From positions 3,687,001-3,751,000 of the forward strand of contig NZ_CP019630.1 of the NCBI RefSeq assembly GCF_001999245.1: a DNA stretch of 64,000 nucleotides, given 5' to 3'. Position 1 is the first letter of the stretch; each line of letters starts with the position of its first letter. The notes beneath the pieces were generated by a model that was given only the letters and a program-made list of their open reading frames with translations, was not told the origin of the DNA and did not search any database. Source of the DNA: Roseibium algicola (GTDB lineage: Bacteria; Pseudomonadota; Alphaproteobacteria; Rhizobiales; Stappiaceae). A program made the position numbers and the translations under genes. Below, piece after piece: positions 34,833 through 45,561 of this stretch.

Positions 34833-35687
34833 ATGAGCGACGAAGCCGAACCGGGCAAAGCCTATAATCCGGAAACGGAAGGCGCCGAGATGCGCTTTGC
34901 GGACAAGATGTCCTATGGCGACTATCTGGGGCTGACGCAGATTCTGAATGCACAGGCACCCTTGTCGGATGCTTCCGACGAACTGCTTTTCATCATTCAG
35001 CACCAGACGTCGGAATTGTGGATGAAGCTCATGCTGCATGAGCTGAACGCCGCTCGCGATGCGATTGCCGATGATCACATGCCGCAGGCGATGAAGCTTC
35101 TTGCCCGGGTCAGCCGGATCATGGAGCAACTGAATTCTGCCTGGGATGTGCTGCGGACAATGACGCCGAGCGACTATACCCAGTTCCGGGATGCCCTCGG
35201 CATGTCCTCGGGCTTCCAGTCGCTGCAATACCGGCTGATCGAATATGCGCTGGGCAACCGGAACACGGCAATGATCCGACCGCACGAGCACGATGCGCAA
35301 AGCGTTGCTTTGCTGAATGCGGAGCTGGCCCGCCCCAGCCTTTACCAGGTCGTGCTGGCCTTCGCCCGCCGCCAGGGTCTCGATGTGCCGGACGACGCCA
35401 TTGCGGTACCTGCATCTGCTCCGCATCTCGAAGTTCCCGCGATCATGACGCTCTGGCAGAAGGTTTACCGGGATCCGTCCGCCCATTGGGCACTTTACGA
35501 GGTCGGTGAGAAACTGGTTGATCTGGAAGACTACTTCCGCCGGTGGCGCTTCAATCATGTCACCACCGTGGAGCGGGTGATCGGCTTCAAACGTGGAACC
35601 GGCGGAACCGGCGGCGTCAGTTACCTGAAGCGCATGCTGGAAGTCGAACTCTTCCCCGAGCTCTGGCATGTGCGCACCGCACTCTGA
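34833..35687 (+). CDS. kynA: Tryptophan 2,3-dioxygenase
   Basis: 284 residues, normal for bacterial TDO. It opens the indole ring of L-tryptophan to N-formylkynurenine with heme and O2, first step of the kynurenine route. Features: MSYGDYLGLTQILNAQAPLS, FIIQHQTSELWMKLMLHELN with the distal histidine, RDALGMSSGFQSLQYRLIEY, and WRFNHVTTVERVIGFKRGTG containing the heme-ligand histidine and the GTGGTGG substrate loop. ATG 34833 follows GGGAGAG. No kynureninase or formamidase gene is next to it in this window. Confidence 0.95.
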   Translation: MSDEAEPGKAYNPETEGAEMRFADKMSYGDYLGLTQILNAQAPLSDASDELLFIIQHQTSELWMKLMLHELNAARDAIADDHMPQAMKLLARVSRIMEQLNSAWDVLRTMTPSDYTQFRDALGMSSGFQSLQYRLIEYALGNRNTAMIRPHEHDAQSVALLNAELARPSLYQVVLAFARRQGLDVPDDAIAVPASAPHLEVPAIMTLWQKVYRDPSAHWALYEVGEKLVDLEDYFRRWRFNHVTTVERVIGFKRGTGGTGGVSYLKRMLEVELFPELWHVRTAL

Positions 35688-35807
35688 AACAGACTGCGTC
35701 TCGTCATTCTTGGACGAATTGCATGTTTGCCATCGGCGTTTGTGCCGATAGAGTGTCGTTTCAAGAGCCCCGCAAGCGGGCTCAAGGGACTGAAGAGGGG
35801 ATTTCCT

Positions 35808-36944
35808 ATGTTGAAACAATTTGCTGCGGCCGCCAGCCTGGTGGCCATTCTGGCGGGAGCGGCACAGGCCGAACCCGTCAAGGTCGGCATGATCACGACC
35901 CTGTCCGGCGGTGGTGCAGGTCTTGGCATCGATGCACGTGACGGCTTCATGCTGGCGGTCAAACAGGCCGGCAACACGGATCTGGAAGTGATCATCGAAG
36001 ACGACCAGCGCAAGCCGGACGTCGCGGTTCAGCTTGCCGACAAGATGATCCAGTCGGACAAGGTCGACGTCCTGACCGGCATTATCTGGTCGAACCTGGC
36101 CATGGCCGTCGTGCCGTCTGTCACGGCCCAGGGCAAGTTCTATCTGTCACCGAACGCCGGTCCGTCCGCTCTGGCCGGCAAGGGCTGCCATCCGAACTAT
36201 TTCAGTGTTGCCTATCAGAACGACAACCTGCATGAGGCCGCAGGTGCCTACGCCAAGGAAGCCGGTTTCAAGAAGAGTTTCATCCTCGCGCCGAACTATC
36301 CGGCCGGCAAGGATTCGCTGACCGGATACAAGCGCTACTACGACGGTGAACTGGCGGGTGAGATCTACACCAAGCTGGGCCAGACCGACTATGCGGCCGA
36401 GATTGCCCAGATCCGCGCATCGGGCGCCGATAGCGTGTTCTTCTTCCTGCCTGGCGGCATGGGTATTTCCTTCCTGAAGCAATATGCCGACAGCGGCGTC
36501 GGTCTTCCGGTCGTTGGTCCGGCCTTTTCCTTTGATCAGGGTATCCTGCAGGCAGTCGGCGATGCTGCGCTGGGCGTGAAGAACACGAGCCAGTGGAGCA
36601 AGGATATCGACAACGATGCCAACAAGGCCTTCGTTGAAAGCTTCCAGGCCGAATACGGCCGCCTGCCCTCGCTTTATGCGGCCCAGGGCTTCGACACGGC
36701 CAACCTGCTGCTGTCGGCCATGGCGAAAGCGGATGTGACGGACGCTGACGGTTTCCGCGCAGCGCTTGAAGCAGCTGACTTCCCGTCCGTGCGCGGCAAG
36801 TTCAGCTTCGGCCCGAACCATCATCCGATCCAGGACATCTATGTTCGCGAGGTGATCAAGGAAGGTGATGTCTACACCAACAAGATCGTCGGAACGGCTC
36901 TGACCGATCATGGTGATGCCTATTCAGCCGAGTGCAAGATGTAA
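35808..36944 (+). CDS. Branched-chain-amino-acid-type ABC substrate-binding protein, orphan
   Basis: 378 residues from ATG 35808 (GAGGGG upstream). Signal peptide at 1-21 (LKQFAAAASLVAILAGAAQA). The mature part is a Peripla_BP_6 protein: VKVGMITTLSGGGAGLGIDA, NTDLEVIIEDDQRKPDVAVQ, LTGIIWSNLAMAVVPSVTAQ, ADSVFFFLPGGMGISFLKQY, YAAQGFDTANLLLSAM. Family members bind amino acids or aromatic acids; with tryptophan dioxygenase 120 bp upstream an aromatic or kynurenine-type ligand is conceivable but unproven. No permease follows; a strong terminator ends the transcript. Confidence 0.87.
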   Translation: MLKQFAAAASLVAILAGAAQAEPVKVGMITTLSGGGAGLGIDARDGFMLAVKQAGNTDLEVIIEDDQRKPDVAVQLADKMIQSDKVDVLTGIIWSNLAMAVVPSVTAQGKFYLSPNAGPSALAGKGCHPNYFSVAYQNDNLHEAAGAYAKEAGFKKSFILAPNYPAGKDSLTGYKRYYDGELAGEIYTKLGQTDYAAEIAQIRASGADSVFFFLPGGMGISFLKQYADSGVGLPVVGPAFSFDQGILQAVGDAALGVKNTSQWSKDIDNDANKAFVESFQAEYGRLPSLYAAQGFDTANLLLSAMAKADVTDADGFRAALEAADFPSVRGKFSFGPNHHPIQDIYVREVIKEGDVYTNKIVGTALTDHGDAYSAECKM

Positions 36945-36972
36945 GACCCGGGGGGGTCTCCAAGCTTTGCGA

Positions 36973-37008
36973 AAGGCGCAGTCTCCGGGCTGCGCCTTTT
37001 TCTTTTTT
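36973..37008 (+). terminator. Rho-independent terminator
   Basis: AAGGCGCAG (36973-36981) pairs with CTGCGCCTT (36990-36998) around TCTCCGGG and runs into TTTTCTTTTTT. It follows the binding-protein stop by about 30 bp. Confidence 0.9.
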
Positions 37009-37272
37009 GAAATCGTGGGGCTCCCGGCGGGTCCCGGCTCGCGCTTCGCCGGAAGTATGGGGCTGGGTTCAATTTCCTTTGCCGGCGAAATTACACCTCA
37101 CCCGACTTCGGTCTTTCCAGGGCTTGCCCCTGTAATCCGCACCTTGACCATGCCTGCCGGGGCTGTGGTTTGGCGCAAGGGCAACGGCATGGATCCCATG
37201 GACGAGCCACGGGATGACGGCGAGCGAGCGGGAGAATAGAGGGCATGGATATGGCGACGCTTTGCCCTGCTT

Positions 37273-37300
37273 CCGTCATTGCAGGGCTTGACCCTGCAAT
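37273..37300. repeat. Second copy of the 1325-1357 palindromic repeat
   Basis: ATTGCAGGG (37278-37286) and CCCTGCAAT (37292-37300) around CTTGA. The 28 bases from 37273 match the copy at 1325 with a single difference in the loop, but the outer right arm (GACGG) is missing here. Confidence 0.8.
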
Positions 37301-37346
37301 CCATGCCGTGATCTCAGCGAACGCAGATGGTGTGGTCTGAAGCAAG

Positions 37347-38405
37347 CTACTTCCCGAACACACCTGTATCGATCATCTGCTGGAACATCTCTTCCATGGA
37401 GGTTTTCATCGGTCTGTAGGTTACGCCGAGGGCGCGTTTGCTTTTGGAATTGTCGGCGCGCCATTTCACGTCGACGTTGTTGGTGACGAATTTCCGTGAA
37501 ATACCGCCGACGATCGGCCCGACCAGCCAGACGATCCATTTGGGTAGCGACTGGCGAGGCACCGGATAACGTTCGCCGTATTTCTCGATCAAGGCCTTGC
37601 CGAGTTCCAGAATGTTGGTGTCGTGGCCGGAGATGATATGCCGTCCCTCGGCCTCTTTCCGGAAGCCCGCCTCCATGTGTGCCCTGGCAAGGTCACGCAC
37701 ATCCACGACGCCAAGGCCAAGTTTCGGAGCGCCCCGTTTCATGGTGCCGTCGCCCATCTGGCGGACGATGTTGAAACTTTCGGATGTCGGCCTGGCGTTA
37801 AGGGCCGGACCGATCACCAGCGACGGATTGACGGTGACCAGCTCGTAGCGATCCTGAGCCCTGGCGATCTTCCAGGCTTCCTGTTCCGCAAGCGTTTTGG
37901 AATAGCTGTAGGGCTGGTATTCGAGGGAGGCGGTGGTGTTCCAGACCTCCTCCGTCAGTTTGCCACCGGGGGCTTTTAAGCAGTCGATTGCATCCGTGTA
38001 GATGGCCGCGCAGGAGCTGGTGACGACCACGCGTTTGACACTTGCAGTCCGCGCGGCGGTTTCCAGAACGCTCCGTGTGCCTTTCACTGCGGGCTCGATC
38101 AGTTCCCTCTGCGGGTCCTTGACCGATGTGGTGAAAGGGGAGGCCGTGTGGAAGACGATGGCACAGCCTGCCATCGCCTCGGCGTAGGAACCTTCCTCCA
38201 GCAAGTCGGCCCTGAAAAAACGCAAGGTGCCCGGAGATCCGGCCGCAATCTCCTGAAGGTGTGCGACCTTGTCCTTGCGGTCCGGGTCACGGACAGCAGC
38301 GTGCACCGTAATTCCGGCATCGAGCAATTCCTTCACCAGCCAGCCGGCAACATAGCCCGTGGCACCCGTTACCAGGACCGGTGCATCGGTGGAAAAATAG
38401 GTCAT
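37347..38405 (-). CDS. NAD(P)-dependent epimerase/reductase (extended SDR, dihydroflavonol-reductase-like)
   Basis: 352 residues. N-terminal Rossmann motif VLVTGATGYVAGWLVKELL (10-28), then AVRDPDRKDKVAHLQE, the RFFRADLLEEGSYAEAMAGC stretch binding the adenine, VTSSCAAIY with the catalytic Ser position, and YSYSKTLAEQEAW with the Y-x3-K pair. This is the pattern of dihydroflavonol 4-reductase/cinnamoyl-CoA-reductase-like SDRs, which reduce carbonyls; the bacterial substrate is unknown. It is a single gene, divergent from the glycerol transporter operon. Confidence 0.88.
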   Translation of the reverse strand: MTYFSTDAPVLVTGATGYVAGWLVKELLDAGITVHAAVRDPDRKDKVAHLQEIAAGSPGTLRFFRADLLEEGSYAEAMAGCAIVFHTASPFTTSVKDPQRELIEPAVKGTRSVLETAARTASVKRVVVTSSCAAIYTDAIDCLKAPGGKLTEEVWNTTASLEYQPYSYSKTLAEQEAWKIARAQDRYELVTVNPSLVIGPALNARPTSESFNIVRQMGDGTMKRGAPKLGLGVVDVRDLARAHMEAGFRKEAEGRHIISGHDTNILELGKALIEKYGERYPVPRQSLPKWIVWLVGPIVGGISRKFVTNNVDVKWRADNSKSKRALGVTYRPMKTSMEEMFQQMIDTGVFGK

Positions 38406-38964
38406 CGGATCTGGTCATCCTTCCTTTGAAGGCCGCTCTTGCGCCGGCAGCTTGTCCAAGCAGTGAGATAGCCGCTGGATGGTGTGCGTCAACACAGGAA
38501 TTGTTTCTGCCATAGATGCCCGACCAGCAGGCAATAGGCGACAGACGATCTTGAAGACCTGCCCGGCGGACGTCGTATCCGGGGTGCGGACAGGCTGAGG
38601 ACATGGGCGAGCAGGTCACGCTGCAGCGCAAAGTCAGTATTCGGATTTCGTTTTGCGATGCAAAACGAACCTCAATAGAAGTATGATGTAGAAAAATATG
38701 AAAGACTCGAAACCCGATTTCGTGCTACATCTGATGTCAAAATTGTGCCACACTGACGGTGCTGATCGACAGGTGACCGGGTTTTCGGGTCGAGAGCAGG
38801 GGTCGTTCCTGTTCTTGAAAAGCCTTTGAAAACAATATTTTGCCACTCGTTTGAGTAGGCTTGATTATCTACTAAAAATTTAGTTTGACAACATGGCGAT
38901 GCTGTGACCATCTATTCGTAGCCGGTTAATGACGGCGTTTAATATCTCACGGGAGGAGATGCAG
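38406..38964. other. AT-rich regulatory region upstream of the glycerol ABC operon
   Basis: About 560 bp, distinctly more AT-rich than its surroundings from 38640 on. It carries a perfect palindrome (38647-38669) and a TTGACA at 38885-38890 that could be a -35 box, without a clear -10 partner. No gene supported; a minus-strand frame at 38634-38911 lacks a ribosome site and looks random. Confidence 0.6.
38647..38669. promoter_or_regulatory. Perfect palindrome, probable repressor operator
   Basis: TTCGTTTTGC and its exact complement GCAAAACGAA separated by GAT. It lies about 300 bp upstream of the glpV start. The size and position fit a DeoR/GlpR-like or IclR-like operator, but no such regulator gene is beside the operon. 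Confidence 0.55.
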
Positions 38965-40704
38965 ATGCGTAAGTATCTACTCACCGCAGTCGCAGCTGGT
39001 GCTGTGCTTGCGGGGGCAGGGTCCGCTTTTGCCGATGAAGCAGCGGCGCAAAAGTGGATCGACCAGGAATTCCAGCCATCCGTTCTGTCAAAAGATGAGC
39101 AGCTTGCAGAAATGCAGTGGTTCATCAATGCGGCCGAACCGTTCAAGGGCATGGAAATCAACGTCTTGTCCGAAGGCATTCCGACGCACTCCTATGAGTC
39201 GGAAGTTCTGACCAAGGCCTTCGAAGAAATCACCGGTATCAAGGTCAATCACCAGATCCTCGGCGAAGGGGAAGTGGTGCAGGCCGTGCAGACCCAGATG
39301 CAGACCGGCCGGAACCTCTATGACGCCTATGTCAACGACTCCGACCTGATCGGCACCCATTCCCGTCTGCAGCTCGCCTACAACCTGACCGACTGGATGA
39401 ACGGCGACGCCAAGGATGTCACCAACCCGGGTCTCGACCTGGAAGACTTCATGGGCACCCAGTTCACAACCGGCCCGGACGGCGACCTCTATCAGTTGCC
39501 TGACCAGCAGTTCGCGAACCTCTACTGGTTCCGCAAGGACTGGTTCGACCGTGAAGACCTGAAGGCAGCCTTCAAGGAAAAATACGGGTATGAACTCGGC
39601 GTGCCGGTCAACTGGTCCGCATATGAGGATATCGCCGAATTCTTCACCAAGGACGTCAAGGAAGTCGACGGCGTCCAGATCTATGGTCACATGGACTACG
39701 GCAAGCGCGCACCGGACCTCGGCTGGCGCATGACCGATGCCTGGCTGTCCATGGCGGGTGCAGGCGACAAGGGCGAGCCGAACGGCGTACCGGTTGACGA
39801 GTGGGGCATCCGCATGGAAGCCGGCACCTGTAACCCGGTTGGCGCTTCGGTATCCCGCGGTGGTGCTGCAAACGGCCCGGCGGCCGTCTATGCGATCCGC
39901 AAGTGGGACGAATGGCTGCGGAACTATGCGCCTCCGGGTGCTGCCAGCTTCGACTTCTATCAGTCCCTGCCGGCTCTCAGCCAGGGCAACGTTGCCCAGC
40001 AGATCTTCTGGTACACCGCGTTCACCGCGGACATGGTGAAGCCGAAGTCCGAAGGCAACAACACGGTTGACGACGAAGGCACGCCGCTGTGGCGCATGGC
40101 TCCGAGCCCCCATGGTCCTTACTGGGAAGAAGGCCAGAAGGTCGGCTACCAGGACGTGGGTTCCTGGACCATCCTGAACTCCACTCCGGTGGATCGTGCG
40201 AAAGCAGCCTGGCTCTATGCCCAGTTCGTGGTTTCCAAGACGGTTGACGTGAAGAAGAGCCATGTCGGTCTCACCTTCATTCGCGACAGTACCGTGCGTC
40301 ACGAGTCCTTCACCGAGCGTTCTCCGAAGCTCGGCGGCCTGGTCGAGTTCTATCGCTCGCCGGACCGTGTTGCCTGGTCCCCGACCGGCATCAACGTTCC
40401 GGACTATCCGAAGCTGGCCCAGATCTGGTGGCAGCAGATCGGTGACGTGAACTCCGGCGCGTTCACGCCGCAGGAAGCCATGGATCGTTTGGCACAGGAA
40501 ATGGACATCGTAATGGCCCGCATGCAGCAGGCTGACGAACGCGCCAACGTCTACGGTGGCTGCGGTCCGCGTCTGAACGAAGAGTCAGATCCGCAAGAAT
40601 GGCTGAACAAGCCGGGCGCACCGAAGGCAAAGCTCGAAAACGAGAAGCCGCAGGGCCAGACCGTGAACTACGACGAGCTGGTCGCACGCTGGGCTGAAAA
40701 GTAA
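38965..40704 (+). CDS. glpV: Glycerol ABC transporter substrate-binding protein
   Basis: 579 residues from ATG 38965, 6 bases after GGGAGGAG; in-frame ATGs further up lack proper spacing. Signal peptide at 1-23 (MRKYLLTAVAAGAVLAGAGS). The mature protein is unusually large for a sugar-type binding protein and has GMEINVLSEGIPTHSYESEV, YDAYVNDSDLIGTHSRLQLA, NLYWFRKDWFDR and a long C-terminal part (VYGGCGPRLNEESDPQEWLN). This length and the downstream order ATPase, ATPase, permease, permease, DUF2160 are those of the rhizobial glycerol transporter. Two hairpins separate it from glpS. Confidence 0.8.
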   Translation: MRKYLLTAVAAGAVLAGAGSAFADEAAAQKWIDQEFQPSVLSKDEQLAEMQWFINAAEPFKGMEINVLSEGIPTHSYESEVLTKAFEEITGIKVNHQILGEGEVVQAVQTQMQTGRNLYDAYVNDSDLIGTHSRLQLAYNLTDWMNGDAKDVTNPGLDLEDFMGTQFTTGPDGDLYQLPDQQFANLYWFRKDWFDREDLKAAFKEKYGYELGVPVNWSAYEDIAEFFTKDVKEVDGVQIYGHMDYGKRAPDLGWRMTDAWLSMAGAGDKGEPNGVPVDEWGIRMEAGTCNPVGASVSRGGAANGPAAVYAIRKWDEWLRNYAPPGAASFDFYQSLPALSQGNVAQQIFWYTAFTADMVKPKSEGNNTVDDEGTPLWRMAPSPHGPYWEEGQKVGYQDVGSWTILNSTPVDRAKAAWLYAQFVVSKTVDVKKSHVGLTFIRDSTVRHESFTERSPKLGGLVEFYRSPDRVAWSPTGINVPDYPKLAQIWWQQIGDVNSGAFTPQEAMDRLAQEMDIVMARMQQADERANVYGGCGPRLNEESDPQEWLNKPGAPKAKLENEKPQGQTVNYDELVARWAEK

Positions 40705-40750
40705 ACCTGAGCGCGACGTGCAAGGGCATCGTGTCTGCCATGCAGAACAT

Positions 40751-40803
40751 GGTGCCCGGGCACCCATCACCCAACAAACCGGACCGGGGCGTCTCCCCGG
40801 TCC
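40751..40803 (+). promoter_or_regulatory. Two hairpins between glpV and glpS
   Basis: GGTGCCCGGGCACC (40751-40764) is a perfect 14-base palindrome; GGACCGGGG (40781-40789) pairs with CCCCGGTCC (40795-40803) around CGTCT. No T-run follows. The layout repeats that found after the binding-protein gene of the other ABC operon. Confidence 0.6.
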
Positions 40804-40879
40804 ACCACCGATCCGAAGCGACAGGGCGCGAAATCGATGTTTCGCCACTTGCACCTGTCCGGACGCGGGCGAAAAATAA

Positions 40880-41944
40880 ATGTCTCTAGAACTTAAGAAC
40901 GTCAGCAAGCGCGTTGCAGGCATCACCCATGTCAAGGAAACGAGCCTGACGCTGCATCCCGGTCACTTCAATGTTCTGCTTGGGGAAACCGGCTCGGGCA
41001 AGACCTCGCTGATCAAGCTGATGGCTGGTCTCGACAGCCTGGCGACAGGGCAGATCGTGCTCAATGGCAAGGACGTGTCCCGCCTGTCCGCGCAAAAGCG
41101 CAACATCAGCCTGGTGCACCAGTTTTTCGTCAACTACCCGCATATGTCTGTCTTCGACAACATCGCCTCGCCGCTGAAGGTTGCAGGTGTTGCCAGGTCG
41201 GAGATCGAAGGCCGGGTGGAAGAAGCGGCCAAGCTGATGAAGCTGAACCCGTATCTCAACCGCAAGCCGCATGAACTGTCGGGTGGCCAGCAGCAGCGCA
41301 CCGCGCTGGCGCGGGCCATCGTCAAGGAAAGCGATGCGGTCTTCCTCGATGAACCGCTTGCCAACCTCGACTACAAGCTGCGCGAGGAACTGCGCGACCA
41401 GCTTCCGGAACTTTTTGCAGGCCGCGGCGCAGTCGTCGTCTACGCAACGTCCGAGCCTGAAGAGGCCCTTCTTCTGGGAGGGCATACGGCCCTCATGACC
41501 GACGGCAACGTGGTGCAGTTCGGCCCGACCGCCGACATCTATCGCAAGCCGAAGGATCTGGACGCTGCCAAGGTGTTCTCCAACCCGCCGATCAATGTCG
41601 CCTCGGTGACCAAGCGCGGAGACCTGGTGATCCTGAACGAGGTCACGAGCTGGCAGGCCACAGGTGCTGCGTCGGGACTTCAAGATGGCGCCTACACCCT
41701 TGCGATCCGGCCCAATCACGTGATGCCGGTGGCAAGTGCGCATCATACCGTGAAGCTTGACGGACACGTACTGGTGACGGAGCTCAGCGGTTCGGAAAGC
41801 AGTGCCCATTTCGACATGGACGGCAACGCCTGGGTCTCTCTGTCACCCGGTGTTCATCCCTATTCCGTCGGCGAGGTCCACACTTTCTACCTGGATCCGA
41901 GCCATTGTTTCTTCTTTGCGCCTGACGGCCAGCTGGTCGCCTGA
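40880..41944 (+). CDS. glpS: Glycerol ABC transporter ATPase, subunit S
   Basis: 354 residues. Walker A GETGSGKT (35-42), Q-loop Q81, canonical signature LSGGQ (133-137) and Walker B AVFLDEP (153-159) are intact. The H-loop, normally VTHD, reads YATSEPEEA, so the switch histidine is replaced by S191. A TOBE-type C-terminal domain follows. It pairs with GlpT, which has the opposite defect, giving one good ATP site. ATG 40880; 12 bp separate it from glpT. Confidence 0.82.
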   Translation: MSLELKNVSKRVAGITHVKETSLTLHPGHFNVLLGETGSGKTSLIKLMAGLDSLATGQIVLNGKDVSRLSAQKRNISLVHQFFVNYPHMSVFDNIASPLKVAGVARSEIEGRVEEAAKLMKLNPYLNRKPHELSGGQQQRTALARAIVKESDAVFLDEPLANLDYKLREELRDQLPELFAGRGAVVVYATSEPEEALLLGGHTALMTDGNVVQFGPTADIYRKPKDLDAAKVFSNPPINVASVTKRGDLVILNEVTSWQATGAASGLQDGAYTLAIRPNHVMPVASAHHTVKLDGHVLVTELSGSESSAHFDMDGNAWVSLSPGVHPYSVGEVHTFYLDPSHCFFFAPDGQLVA

Positions 41945-41956
41945 GGAGAGGACATC

Positions 41957-43044
41957 ATGGCACAAATCAAACTCTCCAATCTGCGTCACAGCTACCAGCC
42001 CAATCCGGTGAGCGATGCGGATTACGCCCTGAAGAAGATCGACCTGACGTGGGATGACGGCGGCGCCTATGCCCTGCTTGGCCCGTCGGGCTGCGGCAAG
42101 TCCACGCTGTTGAACATCATTTCCGGCCTGCTAGTTCCTTCTGAAGGCAAGATCCTGTTCAACAATCAGGACGTTACCTCGCTGCCGCCGGCAAAGCGCA
42201 ATATTGCGCAGGTGTTCCAGTTTCCGGTCATCTACGACACGATGACCGTCTACGACAATCTGGCCTTTCCGCTCAGAAACCGCGGGCGGGACGAGGACAC
42301 GGTCAAGCGCCGGGTCGCCGCGATCGCCGAAATGCTGGAAGTCAGCGACATGCTGAAGGTTCGGGCGGCAAATCTTTCGCCGGACAACAAGCAGAAGATC
42401 TCCATGGGCCGTGGCCTCATCCGCGAGGACGTCAACGTCGTCATGTTCGACGAGCCGCTGACGGTGATCGACCCACATCTGAAATGGAAGCTGCGATCCA
42501 AGCTGAAAGAGCTTCATCAGCGGGTCAAGGCGACCATGATCTACGTGACGCACGACCAGACCGAAGCGCTGACCTTTGCCGACCAGGTGGTGGTGATGCA
42601 GGACGGTGAAGTCGTGCAGATCGGGACGCCAGTGGAGTTGTTCGAACGTCCGGCCCACACTTTCGTCGGTCACTTCATCGGCTCTCCGGGAATGAACGTC
42701 CTGCCCTGCGACGTCCAGAACGGCGCCGCGTTCTTCCGCGGTGAAAAGGTCGCGCTGGAAGGCCCGGTGACTGCCGCCGGCGACGGCTCGGCGGAGATCG
42801 GGGTCCGTCCGGAATTCGTCAAGGTGTCTGCCGACGGTGCAGGCATTGCGGCGAAGGTCCGCAAGGTTGCCGATATCGGCCGCCACAAGGTGGTTGAGGC
42901 GATCGCTCATGACATGCGTATCAACGCCATTCTGGAGGGCGAAGCGCCCAATGCCGGAGACGACGTGATGCTCGACTTCAAACAATCCCAGACGCGTCTC
43001 TACAAGGACGGCTGGCTGGCGAGCCAGCCTGAGGGAGGGGCCCG

Positions 43045-43048
<4 letters not shown>
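41957..43048 (+). CDS. glpT: Glycerol ABC transporter ATPase, subunit T
   Basis: 363 residues. Walker [10 protein letters not shown] (42-50), Q-loop VFQFPVIYDTMTV, Walker B VVMFDEP (161-167) and H-loop YVTHDQTEA (H199) are intact. The ABC signature, normally LSGGQ, is LSPDN (140-144), a degenerate form. The C-terminal domain has FIGSPGMNVLPC and GVRPEFVKV of the MalK group. RBS GAGGAG precedes ATG 41957. It overlaps the next permease gene by 4 bases. Confidence 0.82.
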
Positions 43049-43911
<863 letters not shown>

Positions 43912-43922
43912 GGAGAACCGTC

Positions 43923-44716
<794 letters not shown>

Positions 44717-44720
<4 letters not shown>

Positions 44721-44998
44721 TGCTCGGTTGGATGGCCTGGACCCTGCCGACGGCTCTGCTGTTCGTCGGTATATTCTCCGCAATCGGGGTGCTGACCGCC
44801 CTGGAAGTGAAATTTCCCGGTGGAGCTGCCCGGCGCGGTGTCCTGGGACTGGAAACGACCCGGGGCGACCGCCTCTTCATCACCTTGCTCGGAACGGCCT
44901 ATATCTTTCTGGCCTGGCTGGGCCTGGTGGGCAACCCGCTCTGGTGGCCGCTCGCCCTGAGCATCGGTTGGGGCGTCTTCTGCTTCTGGAAAGTCTGA
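44717..44998 (+). CDS. glpU: DUF2160 small membrane protein of the glycerol transporter
   Basis: 93 residues with three spans (WTLPTALLFVGIFSAIGVLT, LFITLLGTAYIFLAWLGLV, LWWPLALSIGWGVFCFW) and an inner loop KFPGGAARRGVLGLETTRGD typical of DUF2160. Such genes regularly end this transporter operon; their job is not settled. Start ATG overlaps the glpQ stop, implying coupled translation. A terminator hairpin follows at 45011. Confidence 0.78.
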
Positions 44999-45010
44999 CG
45001 TGAATAAAGG

Positions 45011-45033
45011 CGCGCGGGTTTCCCGCGCGTTTC
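45011..45033 (+). terminator. Terminator of the glycerol transporter operon
   Basis: CGCGCGGG (45011-45018) pairs with CCCGCGCG (45022-45029) around TTT, with only a short T stretch (TTT) after it, so termination may be incomplete. Confidence 0.6.
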
Positions 45034-45165
45034 GTCCATCAGGTGGTCTCTATCATGGGAGAAACCCGAACACCTTCGTCGACTAAAGACATAGTAATTT
45101 CCGATATTCTGGTGCATGAATAGATGCGTAAGCCACATCCATTCCGCAATCGGTGCAGGACTGTA

Positions 45166-45561
45166 ATGAGAAAGCGTAAGAGCAACGAGTTTTTGACCGA
45201 AGTCGAACTGGAGTTCATGACCGAACTCTGGAAACTCGGCGAAGGTTCCGTGCGGGACATCCTTGCATGTCTGCCGCCTGAGAGAAAACTCGCCTATACG
45301 TCCTGCGCCACCATCATGCGGATTTTGGATGAAAAAGGCTTCGTGGACAGCCGCAAAGAAGGCAAGACATTCATCTATTCCCCTCGGCTGACCAGGGATA
45401 CCTACCAGTCCCGATCTCTCCGAAACCTTTCAGAAAAACTGTTCGACGGCACGCCGGCGTCACTCGTGGCCCGACTTGTCGATGAATACGAACTATCGGG
45501 AGACGATCTGGAGGAAATCAGAGCGTTGCTGGACAGGAGGAGGACAGATGACGCTACTTAA
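45166..45561 (+). CDS. BlaI/MecI-family repressor
   Basis: 131 residues from ATG 45166 (AGGAC upstream); ATG 45124 is possible but lacks a ribosome site. Winged helix in residues about 8-80: LTEVELEFMTELWKLGEGSV, RDILACLPPERKLAYTSCAT, IMRILDEKGFVDSRKEGKTF. The C-terminal dimerisation helix region (SLRNLSEKLFDGTPASLVAR) is where BlaI-type proteins are cleaved by the paired BlaR protease. It overlaps the start of the M56 peptidase gene, the standard two-gene sensor-repressor arrangement. No beta-lactamase gene is nearby. Confidence 0.85.
   Translation: MRKRKSNEFLTEVELEFMTELWKLGEGSVRDILACLPPERKLAYTSCATIMRILDEKGFVDSRKEGKTFIYSPRLTRDTYQSRSLRNLSEKLFDGTPASLVARLVDEYELSGDDLEEIRALLDRRRTDDAT

Larger units (their letters stand above)
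36945..37346. other. Intergenic region with terminator and palindromic repeats
   Basis: About 400 bp between convergent genes. It contains the terminator at 36973-37008, a fragment with ATCCCATGG ... CCACGGGAT ending in GATGACGG near 37193-37220, and the repeat at 37273-37300. No gene seen. Confidence 0.65.
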
